From DATMBL01 sp035559295 (GTDB taxonomy: Bacteria > Desulfobacterota > Binatia > UBA9968), in NCBI GenBank assembly GCA_035559295.1, contig DATMBL010000214.1, forward strand, positions 1 to 13,333: 13,333 nt of DNA, given 5' to 3'. Positions 1-7,226 of this stretch are shown here, piece after piece. A program made the translations under genes and the position numbers. Every line of letters starts with the position of its first letter. Positions within the stretch are counted from its first letter, which is position 1. Under the pieces are notes generated by a model. The model saw only the letters and a program-made list of their open reading frames with translations, searched no databases and was not told the origin of the DNA.

Positions 1-833
1 CAGCTTTCGACGGCTCGCTCGCGGCCAAGGGCCGCTATGACTTGCGCGATGCGACGCCGCGCTTCACCGCCGTGACAACCGTAAAGGGCATGGACTTGAC
101 GCAGCTCTTGAATGCGCTCGCCCCTTCCGCCGCTGCCAACATCCGCGGCCGCCTCAACTTGGACCTCGATGTGGCGGGCGCCGGGAAAGAATGGGAAGTG
201 GCTCAAAAGACATTAAAAGGACAGGGAAAAGTACAAGTCATCGACGGCGCGCTCCTCAACTTCAACATCGCCGATAGCGTTCTCTCGGGAACACTGATCC
301 AGTTGATCCCGGGCGATATCAAAACCAAGTACCCGGAGATCTTTACGGCGAAAGATACGGAATTCAAACAGCTTGCCGGATCGGCGACGATCGCCAACGG
401 GAGAGCGTATACGAACGATCTCGTAATCGCGGCCGCGGAATTCGAGACGCGTCCCAAAGGTTGGTTCGCCTTCGATCAGACGGTGGATTTCAGCGGGCCG
501 TTGTTGTTTTCGACCCGGCTTTCTCAAGACATCATCGGGCGCGCGCGCGAGATGAAGAATCTCGCCAACGAGCAAGGCCGGATTCTGATCCCGTACACGC
601 TCGCGGGCAAGCTCCCCGGAGCAAAACCGCGTCCCGATCTGGGCTACATCGCGCGGGCGATGCAAAAGGGGTTCATCGATCAGGGCGTTGAGCGCTTTTT
701 GCGCGGGCGCTCGCCCCGGGAAGGTAGCGATCCCACCGGCGGCGACGAAGGCAAAACCGGACGCCAACAACGCAAGCGACGGGACACGCCCGAGGACATT
801 CTGCGTGGCCTCGAGGGTTTTTTCCGCCGCTAG
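1..833 (+). CDS. AsmA family protein, C-terminal part (5' end outside window)
   Basis: The frame is already open at position 3 and runs without a stop to TAG at 831-833, so only the last ~276 residues are present; the first in-frame start-like codon (TTG at 42) is not the true start. The visible part looks like the C-terminal region of AsmA-type proteins: a beta-rich stretch, the 'KGQGKVQVIDGAL' element followed by an N-F-N-I segment, then further alternating strand-like residues. AsmA-family proteins sit in the inner membrane or periplasm and are implicated in outer-membrane lipid and protein homeostasis, so this supports a diderm host. The last ~50 residues are a basic, Gly/Arg/Lys-rich, probably disordered tail. 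Downstream it converges on the small gene at 893-1123. The family assignment is fairly secure; a specific role cannot be given. Confidence 0.8.
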   Translation, partial: AFDGSLAAKGRYDLRDATPRFTAVTTVKGMDLTQLLNALAPSAAANIRGRLNLDLDVAGAGKEWEVAQKTLKGQGKVQVIDGALLNFNIADSVLSGTLIQLIPGDIKTKYPEIFTAKDTEFKQLAGSATIANGRAYTNDLVIAAAEFETRPKGWFAFDQTVDFSGPLLFSTRLSQDIIGRAREMKNLANEQGRILIPYTLAGKLPGAKPRPDLGYIARAMQKGFIDQGVERFLRGRSPREGSDPTGGDEGKTGRQQRKRRDTPEDILRGLEGFFRR

Positions 834-839
834 GACCGC

Positions 840-895
840 TAACGGGGTCGGCTTTCGCGCAACGCTAAACCCGAAAAACGATCGCCGAGCCGTTA
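840..895. terminator. Imperfect inverted repeat between convergent genes, possible bidirectional terminator
   Basis: TAACGGGGTCGGC (840-852) is matched by the reverse complement of GCCGAGCCGTTA (884-895), with one extra base in the left arm and a ~31-base loop. It spans the whole gap between the AsmA stop and the stop codon of the opposite gene. The loop is long and there is no clean T-run, so a terminator role is tentative. Confidence 0.25.
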
Positions 896-1123
896 AACCG
901 GATATGGAACCTTCTCGCCTTCGAGCGCGGCCAGGAGCAAGTCTTCTATGATCTCCGACCCGGTCGGCTTTCGCCCGCGGCGATCGAGCGATTTGAGGCG
1001 CAGCAACTCCAGATTCTCCTTGGCTTCTTCGCTCAAAAAGATCGTCAGTTTATGCTCTTGCACCCGTTTAGAGCCCCGCGCCTTTTTTTCTTTAGCGGCT
1101 GCGCGAGCACCAGTGTGTTTCAT
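893..1123 (-). CDS. Small ribbon-helix-helix-like DNA-binding protein
   Basis: This is a 76-residue protein. A basic N-terminal arm (about residues 1-24, many Lys/Arg/Ala) precedes a strand-like 'HKLTIFLSEEAKENL' element, a helix, a Gly/Arg turn ('DRRGRKPTGS') and a second helix ('EIIEDLLLAALEG'). That beta-helix-helix order and the 'LS-E-A' entry into helix 1 resemble small ribbon-helix-helix transcription factors or antitoxins. The open frame extends much further upstream, but I chose ATG at 1123 because AGAAGG lies six bases before it and the upstream extension is Arg/Ser-rich and would overlap the next gene. No toxin partner is adjacent, and the gene stands alone, divergent from the glycogen debranching gene. 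An autoregulatory repressor is possible; the family call is from pattern only. Confidence 0.55.
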   Translation of the reverse strand: MKHTGARAAAKEKKARGSKRVQEHKLTIFLSEEAKENLELLRLKSLDRRGRKPTGSEIIEDLLLAALEGEKVPYPV

Positions 1124-1129
1124 GACGTG

Positions 1130-1135
1130 CCTTCT
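1130..1135 (-). promoter_or_regulatory. Ribosome binding site fixing the start of the ribbon-helix-helix-like gene
   Basis: On the minus strand AGAAGG sits six bases before ATG at 1123. It decides the 76-residue start over longer in-frame alternatives. Confidence 0.6.
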
Positions 1136-1220
1136 CTCGGAGAGTTGATAGCCGCGCCCACGCGCAATAAACATGCCAGCCACGACGAACGATCCCACGC
1201 CCCGAAGATTCAGCCGACCT

Positions 1221-1246
1221 GTTTCAAACATGAGAAGCGTTGAAAC
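1221..1246. promoter_or_regulatory. Operator-like inverted repeat in a divergent intergenic region
   Basis: GTTTCAA (1221-1227) and TTGAAAC (1240-1246) form a perfect 7-base inverted repeat with a 12-base spacer. The left arm continues as GTTTCAAAC, which is itself near-palindromic. The site lies between the ribbon-helix-helix-like gene (-) and the glycogen debranching gene (+), where a repressor would act on either. No convincing -35/-10 pair was found in the 167-base gap, so the role is inferred from position and symmetry. Confidence 0.3.
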
Positions 1247-1290
1247 GCGTGTTGCAAATCTAAGTCGCAAGATCACGGTGTGCCGGACCG

Positions 1291-3319
1291 ATGAACACGA
1301 TCGTTCGTAGGCTCGCCGGCGTACCGGTGCTCGACAGCGCTGAAGCGGGTTCCGGCCCGGACCCCGAGTGGCTCGTGACCAACGGCTTGGGCGGCTACGC
1401 CTCGGGAACGGTCTCCGGTCTGATGACGCGGCGCTATCACGGCCTGTTAGTCGCGGCGCTGCCCGCTCCGATCGGAAGATTCTTGATGTTGAGCGGACTC
1501 GATGAGGAGATTCGTGAAAGCGATGGGCGGGTGACGCGGGTGAGTCCGCGCTTCGAACCCACGGCGCGGCCGGCCGCTTTCGCAACCCTGGTAGATTTTC
1601 GCCTAGAGCTGGGGCTGCCGGTCTGGCGTTACGAAATCAACGGCTGGCTGCTCGAGAAGTCGCTTCACCTCCCTTACCTTCAGAACACCGTCCAGATCCG
1701 GTACAACTTTTTCTCCTGTCCGGCCGGAACCACGCTCAAACTCCGCCCTTTGATCCAGTTTCGCCGGCATGACGCCGACGTGAGCGAGCATCCCTCCGAG
1801 CCCTACGTGCTGACGGTGTTCGATGACCGCTATGAAATTGCCGCCGGCGGCCTGCCAACCCTGCGCATGCTCCTCTACGATCGAGGCGAGTTCTTGATCG
1901 AACGAAAAAAAATTGAGCAGGTGCGGTACATACGAGAGGCGCTGCGTGGCTATCCGTCGATCGGCAATCTCTGGACGCCGGGAGCGTTCGTGGCCGTGTG
2001 CTTCGCGGCCGGCGCGATCACGCTCGTCGCATCAGCGGAAAGCCGGGAAGTGACGCGCGCCATGCATCCGGCCGAAGCATTGGCAGTCGAACGCTACCGG
2101 CGCAAACGGCGAATCGAATCGGCGCATCCCAAGGCGAGATCGGGTTTTCCCGCCGAGCTGGTGCTCGCGGCCGATCAATTCATCGCGCCACCGGCAGGCA
2201 GGCTCGTCGACAGAACGCTGTCGCAGGCCGCCGGTGATGAGATGCGGACGATCATCGCCGGGTACCACTGGTTTACCGACTGGGGCCGGGACGCGATGAT
2301 CAGCTTGGAAGGACTCACGTTGACGACCTGCCGTTTTCTCGAAGCCGGGTGGATCCTGCGCAATTTCGCGCGCACGCTGCGCCACGGCCTCATTCCAAAT
2401 CTCTTTCCGGAAGGAAGCCGCGAGGGGCTGTATCACACGGCCGACGCGACGCTGTGGTTTTTCCACGCGATCGACCGCTACTTACAAACCACCGGCGATC
2501 GCTCGACTCTCCGATGGCTGCCGCCGCGACTGGGCGAAATCGTCGAGAGGCGCCTGGAGGGAACACGGTTCGGCATCGGCGTCGATCCCGATGACGGCCT
2601 TCTCCGTCAAGGGCAGGAGGGTTATCCACTGACGTGGATGGACGCCAAGGTCGGCGATTGGGTGGTCACGCCCCGGCGCGGCAAAGCGGTTGAAATCAAC
2701 GCCCTGTGGTACAACGCCCTACGGCTACTGCAAGGATGGCTGGCCGAGGAAAACGAACACGACCGCTCCCGAGAGCTCTGTCGCCGCGCGGATCGGGTGT
2801 TTGAATCGTTTAACAAACGGTTTTGGTACGCCGCGGAAGGCTACCTCTACGATGTGATCGATGGTCCGAACGGACACGATGCCGCATGTCGTCCGAACCA
2901 ACTCCTCGCGATCTCGCTGCCGCATGCGGTTCTCGACCCCGCCAACTGGAAAGCGGTCCTCGAAACCGTGCGGCGCCGGCTCCTGACACCGTTTGGGCTT
3001 CGCTCGCTTTCCCGCGATCATCCGGAGTATAAATCCAAATACTTTGGCGATGCGCGCGCGCGACGCCGCTTATCGCCAGGGAACCGTGTGGGCGTGGCTG
3101 ATCGGGCCGCTGGTCGATGCTTGGCTTCGAGTGTATCCTGGAGACAGCGCCGGAGCGCATCGGCCGCTCGAGGCTTTTGTCCCCCATCTCGATGTCCATA
3201 GCATCGGGACGATCAGCGAGGTCTTTGACGCGGAGGAGCCGTGGACGCCGCACGGATGCATCGCTCAAGCTTGGAGCGTGGCCGAAGTGCTCCGGTGTTG
3301 GGTGAAAACCGCGCCATGA
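1291..3319 (+). CDS. Glycogen debranching enzyme (amylo-alpha-1,6-glucosidase family), frameshifted near the 3' end
   Basis: The protein matches the archaeal/bacterial glycogen debranching family that removes alpha-1,6 branches. The N-terminal domain opens with 'EWLVTNGLGGYASGTVSG' and 'TRRYHGLLVAALP'. The (alpha/alpha)6-barrel catalytic domain carries 'YHWFTDWGRDAMISLEGL' (Asp at about residue 334) and 'WMDAKVGDW...VEINALWYNAL' (Asp456, Glu468), all family hallmarks. As read, the first frame ends at 3201 with a nonsense tail after 'YKSKYFGDAR'. The expected ending ('RARDAAYRQGTVWAWLIGP' and onward to TGA at 3317-3319) continues in the next frame. Restoring one GC unit in the run at 3052-3062 gives a continuous ~676-residue enzyme of ordinary family length. 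Either it is a real recent inactivation or a sequencing/assembly slip. ATG at 1291 has only a weak ribosome binding site. The end overlaps the next gene by ATGA. Confidence 0.88.
3052..3062 (+). other. GC dinucleotide run at the frameshift point of the debranching enzyme gene
   Basis: Eleven bases alternate G and C (3052-3062). The encoded homology switches from frame 1 before the run to frame 2 after it, exactly what loss of one GC unit would produce: with the unit restored the protein reads FGDARARDAAYRQG. Confidence 0.8.
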
Positions 3320-4158
3320 CTTTCGCTCCTGAGGAAATCGAGAACAAGTGCGCCGCGCCGGTTGTGATCCAGGCGCCGGCGCGCATCGGCGTCATGCGCG
3401 AGATCGTCGGTCTTTTAGAGCTGCCGCGTCTGATCGTTCGCTTTCCTTCCCTCGCCCGACAGCCGCGCGGACACGGCGAACCGGTGCTGGTTCTGCCGGG
3501 CTACGGCTGCGGCAATGGCTCGACGGTCGTGCTTCAGGGATACCTTCGCTTTCTCGGTTACCGGGTGCGCGGTTGCGGCAGAGGCATCTATCGAGGGGAC
3601 GTCAGGCTGCTGTTGCTGCGCGTTCTCAGACGTCTCATGTCGATGGCGTACCGCTCGCACCAACCGGTCGCGATCGTCGGCTGGAGCCTTGGCGGTTATC
3701 TCGCGCGCGAGGCCGCGCGTGAGCGGCCCGATCTGGTGCGGCAAATCATCACGCTTGGAACGCCGGTGATCGGCGGCCCGAAATACACCGTCGTGGCGGA
3801 AGCTTTCCGGCGCCGGGGCGTCGATATCGAGGCGCTGGCATCGGAGGTCGAGCTGCGCAATCAAATCGCCCTCACCACACCGGTCACGGCGATTTACTCG
3901 CGCGCCGATTCAGTGGTTGCGTGGCGGGCCTGCATCGATACCAACCGGACGAACGTCGACCACATCGAAGTACGGACCACGCACGTGGGTTTGGGTTTCT
4001 CTCCGGAGGTCTATCGCATTATCGCGCGCAAGCTCGCCGGGACCGCTTCGACGTTGCGGGTGACCGATGGCGCCGAAGTCCCGGTGCCGGTCGCTCCGGG
4101 GCCCGAATCGACGAAAGCGCAAGACGACCTGGCATCTCGAGCCCGCGAGGTCGTTTGA
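3316..4158 (+). CDS. Alpha/beta hydrolase (lipase/esterase-like)
   Basis: This is a 280-residue protein. The strand-loop 'EPVLVLPGYGCGNGST' (about 56-70) supplies an oxyanion-type PGYG motif, 'IVGWSLGGYLA' holds the nucleophile elbow G-W-S-L-G (Ser124), 'IYSRADSVVAW' gives the likely acid (Asp198), and 'THVGLGF' the His (His223). All parts of a Ser-Asp-His triad are therefore present in the right order. No signal peptide is seen, so it is probably cytoplasmic. The C-terminal ~35 residues are Pro/Ala/Asp-rich and likely disordered. I chose ATG at 3316 because it overlaps the TGA of the corrected debranching enzyme (ATGA), a translational coupling pattern; an in-frame start at 3241 would lie deep in the upstream gene. 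The substrate is unknown. It could be an acyl-ester hydrolase or an acyltransferase-like member. Confidence 0.8.
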   Translation: MTFAPEEIENKCAAPVVIQAPARIGVMREIVGLLELPRLIVRFPSLARQPRGHGEPVLVLPGYGCGNGSTVVLQGYLRFLGYRVRGCGRGIYRGDVRLLLLRVLRRLMSMAYRSHQPVAIVGWSLGGYLAREAARERPDLVRQIITLGTPVIGGPKYTVVAEAFRRRGVDIEALASEVELRNQIALTTPVTAIYSRADSVVAWRACIDTNRTNVDHIEVRTTHVGLGFSPEVYRIIARKLAGTASTLRVTDGAEVPVPVAPGPESTKAQDDLASRAREVV

Positions 4159-4225
4159 CTCCGGCACTCTCCTGTCGTAGAGGAACGGCAATAGCCACGC
4201 GTCCGTAACGAGGAGCGCAGTCCCG

Positions 4226-5224
4226 ATGCCGACTCCGGAACTCGTCGTCGATGTGCACCATCATTTCATGCCCCCGCCGTTGTTCGACCGGCTCGCCGCC
4301 CAGGCCCGAGGGCACCGCATCGTCACCGACGAAATCAGTCTCACGCTGCATCCGTCGAGAAAAGATCTCGAGGCGCATCTCCGGGTCATGGACGAAGCAG
4401 GCGTTACCGTCTCGGTGCTGACCGATCAGGTGCAGGTCCTCGGCTTCGAGGTCGCGCGCATGCTCAATGACGGTATCGCCGCAGTCGAACGCAAACACCC
4501 GTCGCGCTTTCGCGGCGCAATCCATCTGCCGGTGCACCAACCCAAGGAAGCCGAGCGCGAACTCGAGCGCGGCATCGACGAACTCGGGTTAAAGGCCGTG
4601 GCCCTGCTCGCCTGCCATCTCGACGTGCAGCTCGACAACCCGATCATGAACCCGTTGCTCGAGAAGATCCAGCGTCACGGGTTGCCGATCATCATTCATC
4701 CGCAGTCGAAGCCGACGGGTTCGGACACGCTCTACAACCTCGATCGCTGCGTTTTTCGCCCGCTCGAAACCACCCAGGCGATCGTGCGCGTGGTCAACAG
4801 CGTGCTCCCCCGCTTTCCCGAACTGCGTTTTGTGATGCCGCATCTAGGCGGCGCCGCGTCTTCGTTGAAAGGTCGGATGATGTCTTTTTTCGAGCCGGAA
4901 GACGCCGCCGTTCCGAGGGAGCTCAAGGGCTACCTCAAAACGCAATCCGAACTCAACCGTTTCGGCCTGGCGGAGCGCTTCGAGCAATTATTTCGCGCGC
5001 TCTATTTCGACACCGCGGGCACCGGCGCATGGCGCCCGGCGCTCGCCGCCGCATTCAACATCACCGCCCCCGATCGGATCATGTTCGGCAGCGATTTTCC
5101 GCTCGAGTGCAAAACCGCGGCAAACGTCATCGAATCGCTCGACGTAATCCGCCAGGCGCCCTGCGCGCCCGGCGACAAGGCGGCGATCCTCGGCAAGACG
5201 GCGGCGGCGCTGTTTGCGCTGTAG
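4226..5224 (+). CDS. Amidohydrolase family protein (ACMSD-like metal-dependent TIM-barrel hydrolase/decarboxylase)
   Basis: This 332-residue protein has the metal-site order of the amidohydrolase-2 family: 'DVHHHFMPP' near the N-terminus (His11 and His13), 'IIIHPQSKP' (His158), 'FVMPHLGGAASS' (His206) and 'IMFGSDFPLE' (Asp290). These residues bind a divalent metal in a TIM barrel. Members include 2-amino-3-carboxymuconate semialdehyde decarboxylase and aromatic acid decarboxylases, and many related uncharacterised proteins. Ring or side-chain decarboxylation or hydrolysis of a cyclic or aromatic compound is plausible but not shown. AGGAG at 4211-4215 lies ten bases before ATG. It follows the alpha/beta hydrolase by 67 bases on the same strand and could be cotranscribed. 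It converges on the LOG-like gene. Confidence 0.85.
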   Translation: MPTPELVVDVHHHFMPPPLFDRLAAQARGHRIVTDEISLTLHPSRKDLEAHLRVMDEAGVTVSVLTDQVQVLGFEVARMLNDGIAAVERKHPSRFRGAIHLPVHQPKEAERELERGIDELGLKAVALLACHLDVQLDNPIMNPLLEKIQRHGLPIIIHPQSKPTGSDTLYNLDRCVFRPLETTQAIVRVVNSVLPRFPELRFVMPHLGGAASSLKGRMMSFFEPEDAAVPRELKGYLKTQSELNRFGLAERFEQLFRALYFDTAGTGAWRPALAAAFNITAPDRIMFGSDFPLECKTAANVIESLDVIRQAPCAPGDKAAILGKTAAALFAL

Positions 5225-5239
5225 GCTCGTTCGTACGGT

Positions 5240-5256
5240 CCGGGCCAAAAGGCCGG
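5240..5256. terminator. Short hairpin between convergent genes
   Basis: GGCC-AAAA-GGCC (5243-5254), extendable by CC/GG past a one-base bulge, lies in the 56-base gap between the amidohydrolase stop and the LOG-like stop. No T-run follows on either strand, so an intrinsic terminator role is uncertain. Confidence 0.25.
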
Positions 5257-5280
5257 CGCGTTAAGTTGGCGCGGCGCGTG

Positions 5281-5853
5281 TTAGCCCCCGGCGCGCGAAG
5301 CGCGCTCCGTTAAAACCCGCAGGCACTTCTCGACAAGCGCCGCCGCATCGCGCTCGAATACCACGGCTGCGAGCGCCGGCTTTTTGCAGAAATCGATGAT
5401 TTCGCGGATATGATCGGCGACCCCGCCACTCCCTTCGAGGACGCCGATGATCTTGCCTTCGTCGTACGCAATGGTGAACTCGTTGAGGGTTCCGGTCGCG
5501 CCCCCGAAAATGATCACGACATCGGCGGAGCGCACGCCGACGACGTTTCGGCCCTTGAGACCAAACCCGGTATAAACGATCACGTCACAGCCGGCGCACG
5601 GCAAGCCGAACCGTTCGACATGCTCGCGCTCGTCGCTCGCCGGCGAGACGCCGATCGCCAGCCCGCCCCGTTTGCGAAAAGCGTTCGACACCAGATCGGG
5701 TAATCCGGTGGTCGCCCCGGTGAGGAGCACGCAACCGCGTTGCGCCAGCGCTTCCCCGAGAGCTTCGGCGGCTCGTTGCAAGCGCAAGCGCTCGCTTTCC
5801 GCGAGAGCGTCCTGGACCGATGCGCCCATGACGCCGATAACCGGTTTCTTCAT
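5281..5853 (-). CDS. LOG/TIGR00725-like Rossmann nucleotide-binding protein
   Basis: This 190-residue protein has a Rossmann-like fold. The N-terminal 'KPVIGVMGAS' strand-loop is followed by 'LLTGATTGLPDLVSNAF' (about 43-59) and the family signature variant 'FGGATGTLNEF' (116-126, corresponding to PGGxGTxxE). LOG-family members include cytokinin-activating phosphoribohydrolases and uncharacterised nucleotide-binding proteins; the 'GRN' at 101-103 replaces the RKxxM stretch of classical LOG enzymes, so the TIGR00725-type subgroup is the safer label. I chose ATG at 5853 because it begins at the first conserved strand; a start at 5892 would lie in the palindromic repeat. It is 108 bases downstream of the CoA-transferase gene on the same strand, separated by that repeat. 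The role is unknown. Confidence 0.75.
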   Translation of the reverse strand: MKKPVIGVMGASVQDALAESERLRLQRAAEALGEALAQRGCVLLTGATTGLPDLVSNAFRKRGGLAIGVSPASDEREHVERFGLPCAGCDVIVYTGFGLKGRNVVGVRSADVVIIFGGATGTLNEFTIAYDEGKIIGVLEGSGGVADHIREIIDFCKKPALAAVVFERDAAALVEKCLRVLTERASRAGG

Positions 5854-5869
5854 CGCGCCGTACCGATTG

Positions 5870-5909
5870 CCCTCACCCCCGCCCTCTCCCATCGGAATGG
5901 GCGAGGGAG
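5870..5909. repeat. REP-like palindromic element
   Basis: CCCTCACCCCCGCCCTCTCCCAT-type sequence contains the inverted repeat CCCTCTCCCAT (5882-5892) / ATGGGCGAGGG (5897-5907), 10 of 11 positions complementary, with a 4-base CGGA loop. A related half-unit (CCCTCTCACCCTCGTCC, 5938-5954) follows 30 bases on. C-rich 'CCCTCACCCC...CCCTCTCCC' palindromes are widespread extragenic repeats in proteobacterial-type genomes. It lies between the CoA-transferase and LOG-like genes and could act as a transcription attenuator or mRNA stabiliser. Confidence 0.6.
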
Positions 5910-5961
5910 TTTTCCGATGCTAGACCAAATGTACTTCCCTCTCTCACCCTCGTCCGCTGTC

Positions 5962-7200
5962 CTAAATAACCTTCTCCCGGCGAAGCCCGGCGATCGCCTC
6001 CGCGCCATAACCCAGCTCGCGCAGAATCGCCTCGCTGTCTTCTCCCAGCGCCGGAATGCGATCGTAACGCGGCTCACTCGCCGTCATCTTGAGGGCGTTG
6101 GCGGTGACCGGAACTTTTCCGACGGGCGAGTCCGCCTCGCGAATGAGTTTCCGCGCCGCAACTTGCGGGTGGGCCAGCACCTGCGCGATGCCGCGCACCT
6201 CCCCGTGGGGCAGGCCCGCCTTCTTGAGCCGCGCCAACCAGTAACCGTGATCGTGCTGGAGAAAGAGCCGCTCGACCGCCTCCTCGAGCTCGGCGCGGTT
6301 TTTCCGTCGCTCTTCGACCGTGGCGAACCGGGGATCGGCAAGCCATTCGGGCTTGTCGACGACCAGCCGGCAAAAAACTTCCCAGTCCGAGGCGCTGGCG
6401 ACCGCCAAGTTGACGTACTCCCCGTCACCGGCCAGGTAGGGACCGTAGGGTGTCACGTAGTGATGCCGCATACCGACCCGCTCCGGTTCCTCCCCGGCGT
6501 GCCAGTAATGGTGCGGAAAGTAACCGAGCCATGACACGATCGAGTCGAACATGGAGACGTCGATGTACTGCCCGCGACCGGCTTTCTCCCTTTGGTAAAG
6601 CGCGAGCAGAATACCGATCGCGGCGTACATCCCGGAGGCGATATCGGCGATGGGAATACCCGCGCGCGCCGGCCTGTCCGGGTATCCGGTCGTCGCGATG
6701 ATGCCGGCTTCGCCCTGAATCAGAAGATCGTAAGCCTTCACGTCCCGGTATGGTCCGTCTTGACCGTAGCCGGATAGCGAACAATAAATAAGTCGCGGGT
6801 TGGTCGCGCTCAACGCCTCGTATCCAAGCCCCAGACGCGCGGCCACGCCCGGAGCGTAGTTTTCGAAAAAGACATCGGCTCGGGCCGAGAGTTCGGCTAG
6901 AATCCGCCTGCCCTGCTCCTTCTTGACGTCCAGCGTGAGGCTGCGCTTGTTGCGATTGAGCCAGACGAACCCCGAAGAGAGCCCTTTGACTACCGAGTCC
7001 CACGACCGGATGACATCGCCGCTCCCGGGCCGCTCGATTTTCACGACCTCGGCGCCCATATCGGCAAGCAAACACGTTGCAAACGGTCCGGACAGGACCT
7101 GTTCGAACGCCACGATCTTGATGCCGTCGAGCGCGCGCGCTGGTTGCGATGGGTTTGCCACGTTCAGCTTCGACCTGGTTCGATCTCGCGCAAAGCGCAT
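5962..7200 (-). CDS. CaiB/BaiF family (class III) CoA-transferase
   Basis: This is a formyl-CoA-transferase-like family III enzyme that moves CoA between carboxylic acids through an aspartyl-CoA intermediate. Visible hallmarks are 'LDGIKIVAFEQVLSGPF' (about 24-40), 'DMGAEVVKIERPGSGD' (47-62), 'LNRNKRSLTLD' (81-91), 'CSLSGYGQDGPYRDVKAYD' (140-158) and 'IPIADIASGMYAAIGI', with Asp186 as the likely catalytic aspartate. From ATG at 7200 it is 412 residues. A GTG at 7161 would give 399 residues, closer to the usual start of the family, and is an equally good alternative; neither has a strong ribosome binding site. It lies 26 bases downstream of the MaoC gene on the same strand and probably forms an operon with it. 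The substrate is unknown; C5 dicarboxylates are a context-based guess. Confidence 0.9.
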   Translation of the reverse strand: MRFARDRTRSKLNVANPSQPARALDGIKIVAFEQVLSGPFATCLLADMGAEVVKIERPGSGDVIRSWDSVVKGLSSGFVWLNRNKRSLTLDVKKEQGRRILAELSARADVFFENYAPGVAARLGLGYEALSATNPRLIYCSLSGYGQDGPYRDVKAYDLLIQGEAGIIATTGYPDRPARAGIPIADIASGMYAAIGILLALYQREKAGRGQYIDVSMFDSIVSWLGYFPHHYWHAGEEPERVGMRHHYVTPYGPYLAGDGEYVNLAVASASDWEVFCRLVVDKPEWLADPRFATVEERRKNRAELEEAVERLFLQHDHGYWLARLKKAGLPHGEVRGIAQVLAHPQVAARKLIREADSPVGKVPVTANALKMTASEPRYDRIPALGEDSEAILRELGYGAEAIAGLRREKVI

Positions 7201-7226
7201 CGCTGGCTGACAGACTGCATGCCGGC

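Noticed and set aside
846..974. 13-base direct repeat GGTCGGCTTTCGC at 846-858 and 962-974
   Set aside because: One copy is inside a coding region, and an exact 13-base match somewhere in a 13-kb GC-rich window is expected by chance.
1124..1585. Long N-terminal extension of the ribbon-helix-helix-like gene
   Set aside because: It would overlap the debranching enzyme start and is Arg/Ser-rich; a good ribosome binding site supports ATG at 1123.
5291..5305. GCGCGC-GAA-GCGCGC hairpin at the end of the LOG-like gene
   Set aside because: It lies inside the last codons (Arg-Ala-Ser-Arg-Ala) and has no T-run; probably codon composition rather than a terminator.
5740..6534. A 264-codon plus-strand open frame across the palindrome and the CoA-transferase 3' end
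   Set aside because: It overlaps two supported minus-strand genes and the REP-like element, and shows no motif or ribosome binding site.
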